In this document: in pieces, positions 46,431 to 58,410 of the stretch
Numbering within the stretch: position 1 is the first letter of the stretch
Layout: each line of letters starts with the position of its first letter
Assembly (NCBI GenBank): GCA_023974075.1
Contig: JAMFTG010000271.1
Span: 62,001-126,000, forward strand
DNA from: Chaenocephalus aceratus
Taxonomy: Eukaryota > Chordata > Actinopteri > Perciformes > Channichthyidae
Direction of reading: 5' to 3'
DNA length: 64,000 bases
Notes under the pieces: generated by a model
Databases searched by the model: none
The model's input: the letters and a program-made list of their open reading frames with translations, nothing else
Told to the model about the DNA's origin: nothing
Made by a program: the position numbers and the translations under genes

Positions 46431-47084
46431 ACTGGATTTAAAACCTGGCATACCATAAAAAGGAGAGCTTCATTAGTCTGTGTGTAGTTTAGTTTGAGTG
46501 TGTGAGTGAATATGAAGACACATTTTATTTAAATTAAACAGCTTCTGTAGACACAAGCATTTCAGAGAGGTGAGCTGAACAAAACAGGTATAGATAACAC
46601 TAGGACGTTGAGGTCTATTGCCCGTCTCAAAACCAAATAAGGCGCCTTCAAATGTCCGTTATATGGCGGTTTGTTACAACGCCGATGTTCACGTGAATGG
46701 TCGTTCCCCTGCACTTGTAGGCAGCTTAATAAAATGCAGAACTGAACATCCTTAGCTAGCATAAACAATGTAAGCAACACCTGTAGTGTGTCATGCATGT
46801 TCATTTCATTCCTGGTAGTGAAGGTCGATGATGTGTTTTCTTCTGGAAACGTGTCAATCAGGGAATGAGAGCCAATCAACAACTGAGGTTTCTGCATCTT
46901 CAGATGGAAAAAAAAACATTCCTTGCATTTTTTAACGACAACCAAATCAGCAGCGTTATCATAAAATCACAAGTGTTACATAGTCAGAGTGTGACGCGCA
47001 CGAACTTGCCTTAGTTTGAATAGAAAGACTGACTCTGTAGGACTCTAAGAGGGCTTCGGCATGCCAGAAATATAAACTCTGACA
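46431..47084. other. Non-coding stretch
   Basis: The minus-strand ORF at 46562-46945 shows no domain, and nothing else is recognisable. Confidence 0.35.
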
Positions 47085-47480
47085 ATATCACACACATCTC
47101 CATGCTTACCCCCCAAAGCTGGACTACCTAATGCGTGACGCTGGAAACTCACACCCCTGTGGGCTCTTAAGCGCCCCAGGTTCAATGTGTGGCAATTAGC
47201 CTATGCTAATTTGATTAGCTGCTGCTTTCCTCACCACGAAAGCACAATATCAGCTGACGTGATAAGAGCCTTAATGTGGGTCCCAATTTATCTTGAGGCG
47301 CTGTCTTGATGAAGGGCTTTATTTCAAGATCTACCTCTAAGATCTTGATTATGTCAGCTCATATGTTGCTAGCGTTCGGAGGGCATTCCTTCATTAATTG
47401 TGGTTAATCATGTTAGCACACAGCAAACCCGAGGCCTTGTAATATTGCAGGGGAATTTTACTGTACAGTGTTCACAGAGA
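47085..47480. promoter_or_regulatory. Candidate conserved non-coding element
   Basis: A repeat-free block dense in homeodomain-type cores: GGCAATTAGCC, GCTAATTTGATTAGCTGC, CATTAATTGTGGTTAATC. It also has GCTGACGTGATAAG and no coding potential. This is the most enhancer-like texture in the window; conservation is untested. Confidence 0.25.
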
Positions 47481-48798
47481 GGGGGAGGGATGGGGGGGTT
47501 CATATGAGCCGAGAGATTAGGTTAATCCTCCCTTACCCCCTCTGGAAAAGAAAGTGCATGCAGCCATACCTTTAAGACGTTCTTATTAACGAGCACAATA
47601 ATATAAGTATTCTCTCTGGGCAGCTTACGTGACCCTGTGAGACGGCTTGGAGACACATTTATTTTTTTAATCAAAGTGTTATTCAAGAACGATGTAGCAT
47701 GCTGTAGGAAAATGGTTTGTAACTTGGGGAATAGCTAGCTGCATTCAAGACACATTGAGTTGTGGATATTTTACACTCGGGCTCAGCAAGACATATTCTT
47801 TAAGAGCGAGTTGTTAAATGGTAAGTAAACTGAATTCATGTAATAAAAGTAAAATGAGATTGAACAGGGAGTTTCAGGAGCTCTTCACCTCCATTAGCCA
47901 ATCATTCAATGGATACACTGTTGGAGATGCTTGTTGTTAAAAACAGCGACTTCTACACATCACAACATGCTATCTCCTGTACTCAAAGCTCTCTCGCAAA
48001 GTGAGGAAATCTCACACACACAATCTATTCAGAAAATACAATCCCTCACAATCCAGGCGGTGATTAAAGAGGCCTTTTCATTTTCCTAGTGTTTTACGTT
48101 TTTGTGCAAGTACTTCTCTCCCACTTTATTAAATATTGCAAACATGAGTCTAATTCTGAACAGCTAATACCGTCAGGAACTGGTTACTTTAAGACAAATC
48201 AAATTAAGACATAGCTCAAATGAATGACATTCAGAAAATCACTACATTTGACACATATTTGTTTTCATTTTCACTCAAAGTGAGGAGGAACGTTGTCTAT
48301 TAACTATCGTATTACTATGCTGTCACTTCCATGAATCAGGAGAGCTGCTGAAACCCGTTCAGCGATCCCTCTTGGTGGATATGAATCAGAGAAATATGCT
48401 CACACAGGTGTGTAAATATAGAATGTAGACGTTTCGCTTCATAACAAATTGCTACGGAGAAGATTACGATGTAATTAAATCGTGCGACAGATTTTATGTG
48501 GAATGAAAACCTGTTCTTCTCAAAAATACTGTGACCTCTGTGGAGAATTAAAGCTTTCATGCGTCGGATGCTTTATACTGTCGGCAGCGAACACATTGAG
48601 ATGCAGCCATGTTGATTTGGGTCCTTCACAACTGCAATTGAGTTAATTGCACATAAAAGCAAAAGCCACATGTTTTCTCGCCATAAAACATTTTTTATGT
48701 GCTATAAAATCGTTGAAAGATGTTATTGCTTAATCAGATTAAGACGTATTAAGTGATGCGATGCTAAGACTGGTGAATATTGCATGAGGAGTTCATAC
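47481..48798. other. Non-coding stretch
   Basis: No supported gene or repeat terminus. Confidence 0.4.
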
Positions 48799-48806
48799 AT
48801 TATTAG

Positions 48807-49603
48807 TAGGGATGCACGATATTGGTTTTTTTAAACCGATACCGATAACTTCCTGCTTCTCAAGACCGATACCGATAACCGATAATAATATAATATATAT
48901 ATTAAATGTACCTGTAGTTTTTGCACACCTGGTGGTAAAAAAGACTAGTAGTGAGCAAAGGACATGAGCATTACTACTATGAACAAAGCAAACCCTGGGG
49001 TCGTCTCTGGCAAACTTCTTGCCTTTTTCAAAAGCCTCGTCGATAGGTGAAAGCCCCGGTGCCTTTGCAGCTGGCTTTGGATTCGCCGCTAGTTTAGCAG
49101 CGCAGGCGTCTTCGTACGCTTTTAACACGCCATCGTAGCCATGGCGATGTTTCAGGTGACTGATCAGGTTGGAAGTTTTATAGCTCGTTGCCTTTTCCCT
49201 CCTCGTGGAACTTCTGCATTGCATGTGTTAATACAAATAGCAAGCGAACTATCTAACTCTGAAACTTTGAAATTGTCCCATACTACCGACGACATGTTTG
49301 TTTACTGTCCTGGCTTCACGGCCGCACGCCATTTACGTCACAGCCAGGCGTGAGTTAGGGAGCGATGGACTTGAGAAGAACTCCTCTCTTCCTAAACCAC
49401 TAACACCACAGTACTGGCAAAACGGGAGGAGCCGAGTGAAAAACAAGCGCCCCTCATCCCAATCCACCCACACCGCAGTATGTTTTCTATTTTTTACCCA
49501 AAAAATATATTGTATATTATCGGGGCTATTAATACTTTTATCGGGTTTATCGGGATGACCTCATAATTCCTATTATCGGACCGATAAGTATCGTGCACCA
49601 CTA
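48807..49603 (-). mobile_element. hAT derivative, TAGGGATGCACGATA type, 797 bp
   Basis: Left end TAGGGATGCACGATATTGG; right end, on the complement, TAGTGGTGCACGATACTTATC. Flanks ATTATTAG (48799-48806) and CTTATTAG (49604-49611) form an 8-bp duplication with one change. ACCGATAACCGATA-type subterminal repeats are present at both ends. The interior keeps only the BED-finger region of a transposase. Confidence 0.92.
48996..49295 (-). pseudogene. hAT transposase N-terminus with BED finger, frameshifted
   Basis: From ATG at 49295 the frame reads MSSVVWDNFKVSELDSS, then CINTCNAEVPRGGK, and stops at 49164. A second frame supplies KTSNLISHLKHRHGYDG and then SPIDEAFEKGKKFARDDP. Together these are the Cys pair and His pair of a BED zinc finger plus the linker that precedes the hAT catalytic core. 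BED fingers bind transposon ends. A frameshift lies just after VPRGGK, and everything beyond DDP, including the catalytic domain, is deleted. Confidence 0.8.
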
Positions 49604-49611
49604 CTTATTAG

Positions 49612-50856
49612 TTATAAATACAAAATAAACCTTAGCTTAAGGACATTCTTATCAGTTTTTGTCAAATATACTTTTTCCCTTTCACTTTTTCTGTCGGTTA
49701 TTTTGTTTTTCCTGCATGCCTTCTTTTGGATCAACCCGTCAGGCCTTTGTAGAAGACATAATTAATTTCATTTTATTTTCCAAACTGTTGTTCCACTCAC
49801 TCTCAGAAAATACCTTATTGATTTTTCTCAAAGGCTGCATGTAAATCAAAGCAGCGATTCTGAGATGTGTGATATATCGGAGGCTGATCTAAAACGCTTA
49901 ACTTGCCTTTTTGGGTTTCTTTACATGCATTTCAGTTTAAATAGTGATGCCAGTCCTCAATGTGGCTGTTCTCCAAACACTTTGCTCTGAAAAGATGCAA
50001 CAGTGGCGTGTGGCAGCTGGCACAAAGGGAGAGTGAGACAACATATTACCAGAGACCAGAGCAGGGCTGCTATCTCTCACATCTAAAACATCCAAAAGTA
50101 CACGTTCCTATCAGAAATGCAAACAGAGTTCTCAGCCTTTAGAGGAAGCCGGCTTATTTCCTTACAAAGCAAAATGAACTGGAAGGACGAGTTGGATTGT
50201 GGGCAGGGTTTAACGTCTAAACCCACCGACAGATCAAACACATCCAAACTGCGAAATGTTCTTCTTGTTCTTGAGTGCCTGTATGATATTCATTTATTTA
50301 TATGTACAGAACAAAATGATCAAAGAACGTAAGACGAGAAATTATGGAATGTTTAAGAGAGGAAAAAAATACCCGTGTTAAAGATCCAAACCTCAAAAGG
50401 AATGAATGAAATAAAAACCAATCACGATGACAGTACAAACACGTCGACACTGGATAAAAGGAACACAAAGGGAAAGGTCTTATCGAAACAAAAGTTAGAC
50501 AAGTAAATATGAAAGTCATGAAAAACAGAAGGGTGGATAACTTTGTTCATCAGGAATACACGGAGCAGATGGCTTCATTAGACGGCTTCTTAGTCAACAT
50601 TTGACATTGTTGAAATTGCTTCATTAATATGCAACGTTTCCTAAAGTCTTGCAAACAATAATTGGCCGTGAGAAGCCCAGAATATAGAGTTTACCGATGC
50701 TAGGTGTCGTGGCTTCTTTCCTCGTTTTTCTATCGAGCCACTAAACGCCTTAAACAGACATGTTTAACTTGTTTTCTTTCATTTATCGTTGTGTTACTTA
50801 CAGTTGATGAGTTGCTTGGCCTCCCATGGTTTGGATGATTTTATGTAATGGGTTTG
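49612..50856. other. Non-coding stretch
   Basis: No supported gene or repeat. Confidence 0.4.
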
Positions 50857-50876
50857 CTCAAAATAAAATAACAAAC

Positions 50877-51870
50877 TTTTACACATGCTCCAATTCAAAC
50901 ACTGAGTAAGTGCATTGAACAAATCAATGACTGGATGTGTCAGAAATTTCTCCAATTAAACAAAGATAAAACTGAGGTAATGGTTTTTGGAGCCAAGGCA
51001 GAACGTTTAAAAGTTAGCGCTGAGCTTCAGTCTGCAATGTTCAAACCAACAGATAAAGCCAGAAATCTAGGTGTAGTCATGGACTCTGACCTGAGTTTCA
51101 ACAGTCACATTAAAACAGTTTCTAAATCAGCCTACTATCACCTAAAGAACATATCTAGGATTAAAAGACTAATGTCACAGCAGGATTTGGAAAGACTTGT
51201 CCATGCTTTTATCTTCAGTAGACTGGACTACTGCAATGGTGTCTTCACAGGTCTCACTAAAACATCTGTTAGGAAGCTGCAGCTGATTCAGAACGCCGCT
51301 GCTCGAGTCCTCACTAACACTAAGAAAGTGGATCACATCACTCCTGCTCTGAAGTCTTTACACTGGCTTCCTGTGTGTCAAAGAATAGATTTCAAAATAC
51401 TGCTGCTGGTTTATAAAGCACTGAATGGTTTAGGCCCAAAATACATTTCTGACCTCCTGCTAAACTATGAACCATCCAGATCTCTCAGGTCTTCAGGGAC
51501 TGGTCAGCTTTCTGTCCCCAGAGTCAGAACTAAACATGGAGAAGCAGCGTTCAGTTATTATGCTCCAAACATCTGGAACAAACTCCCAGAAACCTGCAGG
51601 TCCGCTGCAACTCTGACTACTTTCAAATCCAGGCTGAAGACTTTTCTTTTTGCCGCTGCTTTTAATTGAACTATTCACATCTTAGACTGCACTGTAACTT
51701 TTATCCATGTATTTTTTCTTTTTATGTTTATTTTATTAGCTTTTCTTTTTAATGACTGATTTTAAATGCCATTTTCTTATTGTCAAAGCACTTTGAATTG
51801 CCTTGTGTTGAAAGGTGCTATATAAATAAACTTGCCTTGCCTTTACAATAGTCAAAACAAAGAAGCAAAA
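50877..51870 (+). mobile_element. 5'-truncated L2 LINE with intact C-terminal frame
   Basis: The 3' end reads TTGTGTTGAAAGGTGCTATA, TAAATAAACTTGCC and TTGCC repeats, an L2-type terminus. The 5' end is cut in the RT region. CTCAAAATAAAATAACAAAC (50857-50876) and CTCAAATAAAATAACAAAC (51871-51889) are a 19-20 bp repeat differing by one A, a convincing target duplication. About 30 bp of A-rich sequence lies between the TTGCC tail and the right copy. The open frame over the remaining coding part suggests recent insertion. Confidence 0.92.
50881..51669 (+). pseudogene. L2 reverse transcriptase, C-terminal 262 codons
   Basis: The frame is open from the truncation point, THAPIQTLSKCIEQINDW, through KFLQLNKDKTEVMVFG, NLGVVMDSDLSFNSHIK, FSRLDYCNGVFTGL, LQLIQNAAARVL, HITPALKSLHWLPV and FKILLLVYKALNGLGP to NIWNKLPETCRSA and a stop. 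These are the conserved thumb and C-terminal motifs of L2-clade ORF2. The catalytic ADD motif and the endonuclease lie upstream of the truncation and are missing, so it is non-functional despite having no internal stop. Confidence 0.95.
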
Positions 51871-51889
51871 CTCAAATAAAATAACAAAC

Positions 51890-52540
51890 AACTTAGGTAT
51901 TCTTTATTGCTTTTTTTTATAACTTAAAGGGTAGTTGAACGGTTAAAAACGGTGCCTCACGGCGTCTTTCTAGCAGGTTGCCCATCTCTGTCATTTTAGA
52001 GTGCAGGCGCCGTGGGAATTGTAGTCTTTTATAGTGTGTTGACTACAGACGTCACAATTAGGTGGCCTTTCTTATAAAAAACTAAATAATGGCTCTAACA
52101 CTACGTCTTTGATAATCAGAACTTTCTCAAGTCAAACCTGCCACCATGACTTATTCTGTTTCCCGACCTTTTCCTCGATGGAAAGTGGTGTCCCATCCAT
52201 AGGGGAGGCGAAGGAGAAAGTGGCCTAATGATGCATGGCTGCCAGAGCATCTGTCCAAAAAGGGCCTTTTTGAGTCAGGGAGGCTTGACACTGAGCGGCA
52301 CTGAGAGTGTGAAGAGAGAGAGGCTCAAAGGAGCCCTGTGGCACTTGGGGAACAATCTGCTCTTCCTCCTGCTTCCTGATCAGGCTCTGGCCTCATCAGC
52401 CTCCTGACCTTAGCTGCCCTGTTGCTCATTCAGAACCACTCATAGCTTCTCTCTTTTACTGTAGTTTCGGCCGTCATTCCCACCAATTATAATCACGTTA
52501 TCATGACAAGATACTGAATGGCACGAAAGGACTTCTGGTT
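51890..52540. other. Non-coding stretch
   Basis: A GGGAATTGTAGTC-type motif near 52015 resembles a fish repeat fragment; otherwise nothing. Confidence 0.35.
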
Positions 52541-53800
52541 ATCAGTCAAAGTCAACTTTATAGTCAATCTTCCAGTTTGTGTGTACAGACAGAGAGATCG
52601 AAATACAGTTTCCCACAATACAGAATATAAAAACAAATGTATGTAAAAATTAGTGCTGTCAAAATTATCGCGTTAACGGCGGTAATTAATTTTTTGAATT
52701 AATTGCGTTAAAATATTTAACGCATTTAACGCATGTGCAGAATGGCCCGCCCCATACGTGCCACCAGTGGCAGCGCCAGGGTATGGCTGGGGTAAGCTAC
52801 ACCCATACCAAGAAATGGCTTAGCCCCACCATGAAAAATGATGTTAAAGTAAGCAAAATAAAGTCTGCCAACTCTCGCGGAGTAAATTGCACAGACAGCA
52901 GTTAGTAAAATTGATTTCAGTCGCCACGGTTTTGAAAACTTTTGTCACGTAGTGATCGTCTTCTCAATAGAACATCTTTGATAACGGCGTGGTGTTGTTG
53001 CAGGAAGTCCCGACGCAGAATACTTTTGCTGTAGTACAGGGCAGAGCCATATACTAGTAATAATATGGCTCTGGTACAGGGGTGCACATAACTGGTACGC
53101 AGGTTATGTGCGTAATCTGAAATGCGTACCGTCACTTGTGTCACAAAGCGCATTTGCGTACCGACGTACTTGTGAAGCTTTTCCAGAAGGCGGTTATAGT
53201 GCACAGACAGGCTGCTGTTAACGTCGGTCTGTACAACGGAACTGTGCCAAAACTACGCCAACCGGCTGCGGAGGGAGACTCCCCCCTTCACTGGAGAACT
53301 GCGCTAAAACAGCTGATCACAACGTTCACACTCTGTGGTCACGAAGTACTCCACTAGCCGCCCCCCTCTGTCGACTTTCCTGAAGTACTCCCCCGTTGAT
53401 AGAAATCAACACGTAATGAATTAAGACCCCACGGTTTGATGATTGATAGGTGTGTGGGTTGTCTTTCATTTTGACATGCAGAAAAATGTTATAATAAACA
53501 TAGATACTGTATGTTAAATTGATATATCCGCCTGCTTTCATTTATCTTTCCATTCCCACAACAATATACATAAAGAAATGGCATATTTTGGACATAGTTC
53601 GAATGGTGATTAATCTGATTAATTAATTTTTAAGCTGTGATTAATCTGATTAAAAATTGTAATCGTTTGACAGCCCTAGTAAAAATATAAAAATATGTGT
53701 GCAAATATGTATATATAAACACAGTCAAAGACACATTTTTACGATAAAAACACAACAGTCAAATATATACAAAATATCATTCACTTCAATATTTTGAGAA
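52541..53800 (-). mobile_element. Retroposon tail-type dispersed repeat, copy 2, interrupted
   Basis: TCAAAGTCAACTTTATAGTC, CTTCCAGTTTGTGTGTACAG and, after the hAT, GTGTGCAAATATGTATATA and CACAGTCAAAGACACATTT match copy 1 at 19753-19950. The hAT at 52651-53678 divides it. Confidence 0.75.
52651..53678. mobile_element. hAT derivative, TAGTGCTGTCAAA type, 1,028 bp
   Basis: Left end TAGTGCTGTCAAAATTATCG; right end on the complement TAGGGCTGTCAAACGATTAC. The 8-bp duplication GTAAAAAT is exact (52643-52650, 53679-53686). ATTAAT/TTAACGC-rich subterminal sequence fits both ends. The middle holds an unrelated block with CAGGGGTGCACATAACTGG at about 53078, which looks like the end of another hAT family, and a small hairpin AGAGCCATAT/ATATGGCTCT near 53042-53071. 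The minus ORF at 52917-53204 has no recognised domain. Confidence 0.92.
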
Positions 53801-54165
53801 TGTACATTAGGGCAAGATTATCCGTAGAATGTGCATTTATTGCAAGATTGTCCATAGCAGCATAAAAAGTGTCAACGACGTGAACGCCAGCGTGTTCTAC
53901 AGCTTTCGTTATGGTTCAAGATTATCACAAAACCTGTTCTGTTCTGCCTTTTGACATGATAAACTATCAATAGAGATTCTTACATACATAATTCCACCGA
54001 ATACCAGATAAAAAGACAGAGTGGAGAAAGAAAATGGAGGCATAACGGGGGATGTGTCGGCTAACGTTACCATGGCTAACACCAGAGCAAACAGCCTAGC
54101 ATCAAGTCTGGTTTTTGAGCGAAAAGTGGATTATCTATTGAGAAGTTGGAGGGGGTCTGAAGTCT
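53801..54165. other. Non-coding spacer
   Basis: No feature recognised. Confidence 0.4.
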
Positions 54166-54705
54166 AAAGCTCTGGACACACAGACGGACCCCGACTGTTG
54201 CGTCGCCTCGCGTCTCTGCGTTTTGGCCATGTGTCGCACTGGAACACACCGCAAAGACTTCAGCCGACGACCAAGAAGCACGTACGAACTGCGCATGCGT
54301 GAGTGGCAATAACTCTCCTTACCAGCAGGCGGCGGTAGTGTGTATTCGTCATTCAAAAGAGGCAACAACCGGAAGACAGACTGCGTGATAACCGAGAGAA
54401 GAAGAACAGACTGCGCGATATAAACAAACAACAAATAGCGTGTGCGTTCCATTTTCCCTCTACAGCGAGAAGCTCACGGGGCTTTCCCGAACCTGAGTCG
54501 AGAGCTGGAGTTAAATGAAATCTCACATGTGTCTTCTTAATAGTTTGTTTGGGTCCCTCACTTCCATTTCGCTTCTCATGCACTGATTCGCTAGCTGAAC
54601 AGCCAATCAGAGTGATTTCTTTTGCCGGCAGCCTTTGTCCGACTGGGTTTTCGGCGTGTCGACGCTCATCGTCGGCCAAAATCGGCTTGGTGTGTCCGGG
54701 CCTTA
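54166..54705. mobile_element. MITE-like repeat with GGACACAC termini
   Basis: Left end TAAAGCTCTGGACACACAG and right end, on the complement, TTAAGGCCCGGACACACC form imperfect inverted repeats; the interior has GTCGGCC/GCCGAC motifs common to a CpG-rich fish repeat. No clean target duplication was found, and ORFs within lack domains. Confidence 0.55.
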
Positions 54706-55445
54706 ACACAGATTGAGTGGCCCAACTGGAGCAACAAAACAGTCACTGACTGGCAAGATAGTAGTCGGATCGACAAACCACACATTCATGCATCTTGTTG
54801 AGGTTACTAAAGGGATACTTACTCACACAAAGGTGGATTTACCTCAACATGTAGTGTCTTTAAATCAACTTGTCTCCGTGTTCCCAGACCTCAGCAATTA
54901 CTTCGACCAAAAAGTTATTATGGAAATGAGGACTAAACTACTTAAAACGTAATTATCAGTAAAAGAATATCACAAACAATGTCGTTATGTCAGATGTTTT
55001 CTTATAATACTTTCTAACATAAGGAATGGCTGAAAGATAATTCCAATATGAGTCTCGTTTCACCGTAAAAAAGGTGCGAAACTCTGAGTGTTTTCTCATG
55101 ACTCTCCTCTCCACACTCATTAGAAACAGAGTGCTGTGACATGGCCAGCGTTATTATGAGATTGAGTGGTGGTCCCTGGCAGTGTGTCTCATTGTTCCAG
55201 AGAGCCGTCCTCCTCTTCCTCTGGACAGTCAGTCAGCCGTCAGCCGTCAGCTCAGAAACCTCAACAACATTTTTCCTTTTGCTTCAAAAAGCTTCAATGT
55301 ATTTTTTCATTAGCACAAAGGACACTTTACAGGATGGGTCTGGTATGTCTTGACATGGGGTTGAAGCAAAAATGGTGTCATAGTGTTGTTTGTTTTGTAT
55401 CTGTAGTCAGGTTTGATGAGCTTTGAGGGACTAACACCACCTAGT
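54706..55445. other. Non-coding stretch
   Basis: No supported gene. Confidence 0.4.
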
Positions 55446-55925
55446 TTAGCTTCAGGATCACACTGGAAAAAATGCTGCTCCGAAAACAGGTTAAACCGTT
55501 TTGAAAACAAGCTGTTTTCACTTGAAATAAGTACAAAAATCTGCCAATAGAACAAGTGAACATGTGCTTGGTAAGATTTCTTGAAATAAGAAGGGATATT
55601 TAGATAAAGCAGGAGAACTCATTTTGAAATATATTTGACCAGATTCAGGAGATGTTGTGTTTCAAAATAAGGTTTTCTGTTTTCTGATGTTAGTTGGTGA
55701 TTTTCTAATAAATATGTAAAATAAATGTGTTTCATCTGAGATACAACTCAAAATACACTGTCTTGACGTAACAAGATGAAGCATTGTCTAAAAACAAGAC
55801 CCGATATCTCACTGCAGTGTCACTTCTGAAGTTATTATGTCTTATATCAGGAGTAGAGACGTGTTCTGATTTCTGACTAGATATTAGACACTTGGCAAGA
55901 TTTCAAGTTGTTGTACATGTTCCTG
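55446..55925. repeat. Interspersed repeat with CACTGGAAAAAATG start
   Basis: CACTGGAAAAAATGCTGCTC, then GTTTTCACTTGAAATAAG, CAAAAATCTGCCAATAG and GTAAGATTTCTTGAAATAAG resemble a repeat widely dispersed in fish genomes. Ends and class are not resolved. Confidence 0.4.
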
Positions 55926-57319
55926 GTTTAAAGAAACCATTGTTGACCGTTGGTGTCGCTGAGCAGTATATACCTGTCTGCTATATCTCTCAGAACTGTT
56001 ACAGGATGTCTAATTTGTGTAATGTGTGTTATCTTTAATATTTGTCTTTGTCTCTTTTCTTGCTGTAACAAATGCAAATGTCCCCTCTGTGGGACGACTA
56101 AAGGTATTCTGATTAGGTGTCTTTTTGCACTACCAATCTTTGAGAAAGGGGCAGGTGATATAAGATTATTTTCTTCTCCCTGCTCTTTTTCGTGTTTGGT
56201 GTGTTTATAGAGACATGTTTTGTAAATAGTTGTTATACATTAAGTTGTGCATACCTTGAACGGAACAAAGGAAATGAAATATAGAGCAGGTCCACACCGC
56301 CGTCTTCAAAATATTTCTTACAAAGTGCCAACATGTCTTAGCACTTGGCAACAGCGACAAAGAAACGTCCCTGTCACCCGGCGGACCCCCGGCTCTGGGT
56401 GGGCACCATCTGCCGCCACTGGTTGGGAAGAGAAGGAAAAGGAAAGTGGGGACATTTTGTTTTTGTGTTTTCTTTGTTGCTAGACATCGGGCCTGAGGAG
56501 GAGACACTGGCTGCGTCCCTCCATCTGCCTTCAACACTTTGGTCCGTCTCTCAGCAGCAGAGGACCCTAATGTTAGCGCCGACCCCCGGTCTTATCGCTA
56601 GGAACTGTGAATATCAAATGTTATATTTGAACACTTTGAAATGATGTATTCTCAGCCCAAAGGAGTGTGTTCTTTGTATAGCAGCTTTTTATTTGGGGGT
56701 TAAACAAAGGTTGATTATCTTTTGGGGACCTACAGATGTAGCACTCCAGATAGGACTCACATGGGTGTGTCCCAGTCAAAAGCCCAGCGGATCCCAGTGG
56801 CTGGGGGTGTTGCCAAATTGCTAGAGGGCGTTGCCAAATGTCCCCATTTGTTAAATTACAGTATTTAACCATGAGATGGCGCTTCATTCACAAATACACA
56901 AAGACAACTGGGTGTTGTAGACCTTAGTCTGTTTGCAATGTTTGCAGCTCTGCAGTTGTGTTTGCTGAATACTGTAGCATTTAATCACTTATTTGTTATG
57001 GTTTTCACAGGCTACTATAATGAAAAAACATCAATGTTTTAGATCAAATAAAGTATATAGTTTGCTTTATGCAGTATATTTGTTGTAATATTGTTGGGGT
57101 GTTTTTACACAGTACAGCAGATTGAAGTAAATCAAAGGCCTTTTCATATTTAGCTTTATTTAAAGTTGTCAGTGATACCATGCAGGCGGTTATATACGTT
57201 GTTTTCTAGCTATAACTATGACAAGTAATGCTGTGTTTGTGTATATCCCACAAACCATGTATCCTATGTAGCTGTGAACCTACATTTAAAGGTTATTATT
57301 ATAATGTTTTAATAACTTC
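55926..57319. other. Non-coding stretch
   Basis: No supported gene; overlapping ORFs at 56205-56644 lie on both strands without domains. Confidence 0.4.
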
Positions 57320-57420
57320 AGAATCAGAACACTTTATCCTGGTGGAAATTGGATTGTGTGCACAGTTGCTTCATTTTATAATGAAATAAAAAAGATAAAT
57401 AGACTTAAAAAAATAGAAAT
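57320..57420 (-). mobile_element. Retroposon 3' tail fragment
   Basis: CAGAATCAGAACACTTTATC then CTGGTGGAAATTGG resembles the ACTTTATT..GGAAATTG tail shared by several fish retroposons, read on the minus strand. Confidence 0.45.
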
Positions 57421-58215
57421 ACATACAATAACTTAAAGTAAGAATGTGCAGTGGAATGGTAGAACTAAACTAAATAACCACATTTCTATAAATATAATAA
57501 TTTAAAGTAAGATGTCCAACAACAAATGAAATTAACTGATTGGGTTAGGGTTAGAACTAAATTCTAATAAAATAGAATAACTTTGAATAGGTCTTTACCT
57601 TATTCACTTGGAAACTAGCTTGATATATACATTAAGAGTATTTTTACCAGATAAAAAACGGATACATACTTTAGAAAAAACATAAATACACTCATAGTTT
57701 ATTCTGTTAAACCTCTGGAGCTGAGGTGAAGTGTGTGAATGTAAAAAAGTCTCTTCCAGCTGTCAGACAGAGCATGTGGCTTCTGGGAGTTTTTTCGTAC
57801 AGCTCGTCTTCCGTTGTATTTGCAGACATTCCCACAGAGAGACGGATCCGATCAGCCATCATCGTCTCCTCATCACCAGTTTCTCGGCACGGATACATTC
57901 GCTCTTTGCCGACCCGTGATTTTTTCTGGCTCTTTTCTGACAGCTTGTCCCAGGTTGTCGTTGTCCTTGGCAACACAGAAACACACCTGAGTCCACCTTG
58001 TGTGTGTCTGGCTCCTCCACTGCTTTCTGCAATGTGCTGTGTTCGAGCGTCTACATCTGCTGCATGTGGACTGCCACAACACTTTTGATGACGCAATTCT
58101 TCAGTTGTTGTCATGCCACTAGGTTGTGTATTTCTGGAAATCTTAAGAAAAAGACTCTGGACGGGGGCACGGGATTTTGGGCGTTAGGAAAGGCACCGGA
58201 AATTCAATACAATAT
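57421..58215. other. Non-coding stretch with an unexplained two-strand ORF block
   Basis: At 57707-58114 both strands are open (135 residues minus, 120 plus). The minus product contains GDEETMMADRIRLSVGMSAN, which I do not recognise. No splice sites or polyadenylation signal were convincing. Confidence 0.3.
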
Positions 58216-58410
58216 ATCCTGTTCACCATGGCCTTTGACCCCTAGCCCATCACATTTTCCCTGCTTCCACTCCCACTTATATTTCTTTATTTTTACTTTA
58301 TTATTTGTCCTACTTGTTTTTTTTGTCCGTCCTTACACAATGGAAAGCGGCCTTGGGTCCCTTGAAAGGCGCTATAAAAATGTAATCTATTATTATTGTT
58401 ATTGTTAACA
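58216..58410 (+). mobile_element. L2-type LINE 3' end fragment
   Basis: AAAGCGGCCTTGGGTCCCTT, GAAAGGCGCTATAAAAATG and an (ATT)n-type tail form a clear L2-type 3' terminus; only the UTR remains. Confidence 0.75.

Noticed and set aside
46268..46456. tRNA gene or protein ORF at the SINE
   Set aside because: Box A and B are present but the acceptor stem and cloverleaf are not, and a LINE-type tail follows; it is a SINE. The ORF is a common artefact of such SINEs.
52917..53204. 95-residue minus-strand ORF inside the hAT
   Set aside because: Does not match hAT transposase motifs and lies in a composite repeat block.
54076..54709. Overlapping minus-strand ORFs in a CpG-rich block
   Set aside because: They lie within a MITE-like repeat with GGACACAC termini and share no protein features.
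57707..58114. 135-residue minus-strand ORF overlapping a 120-residue plus-strand ORF
   Set aside because: No recognised domain, no splice or poly(A) support; kept only as a note.
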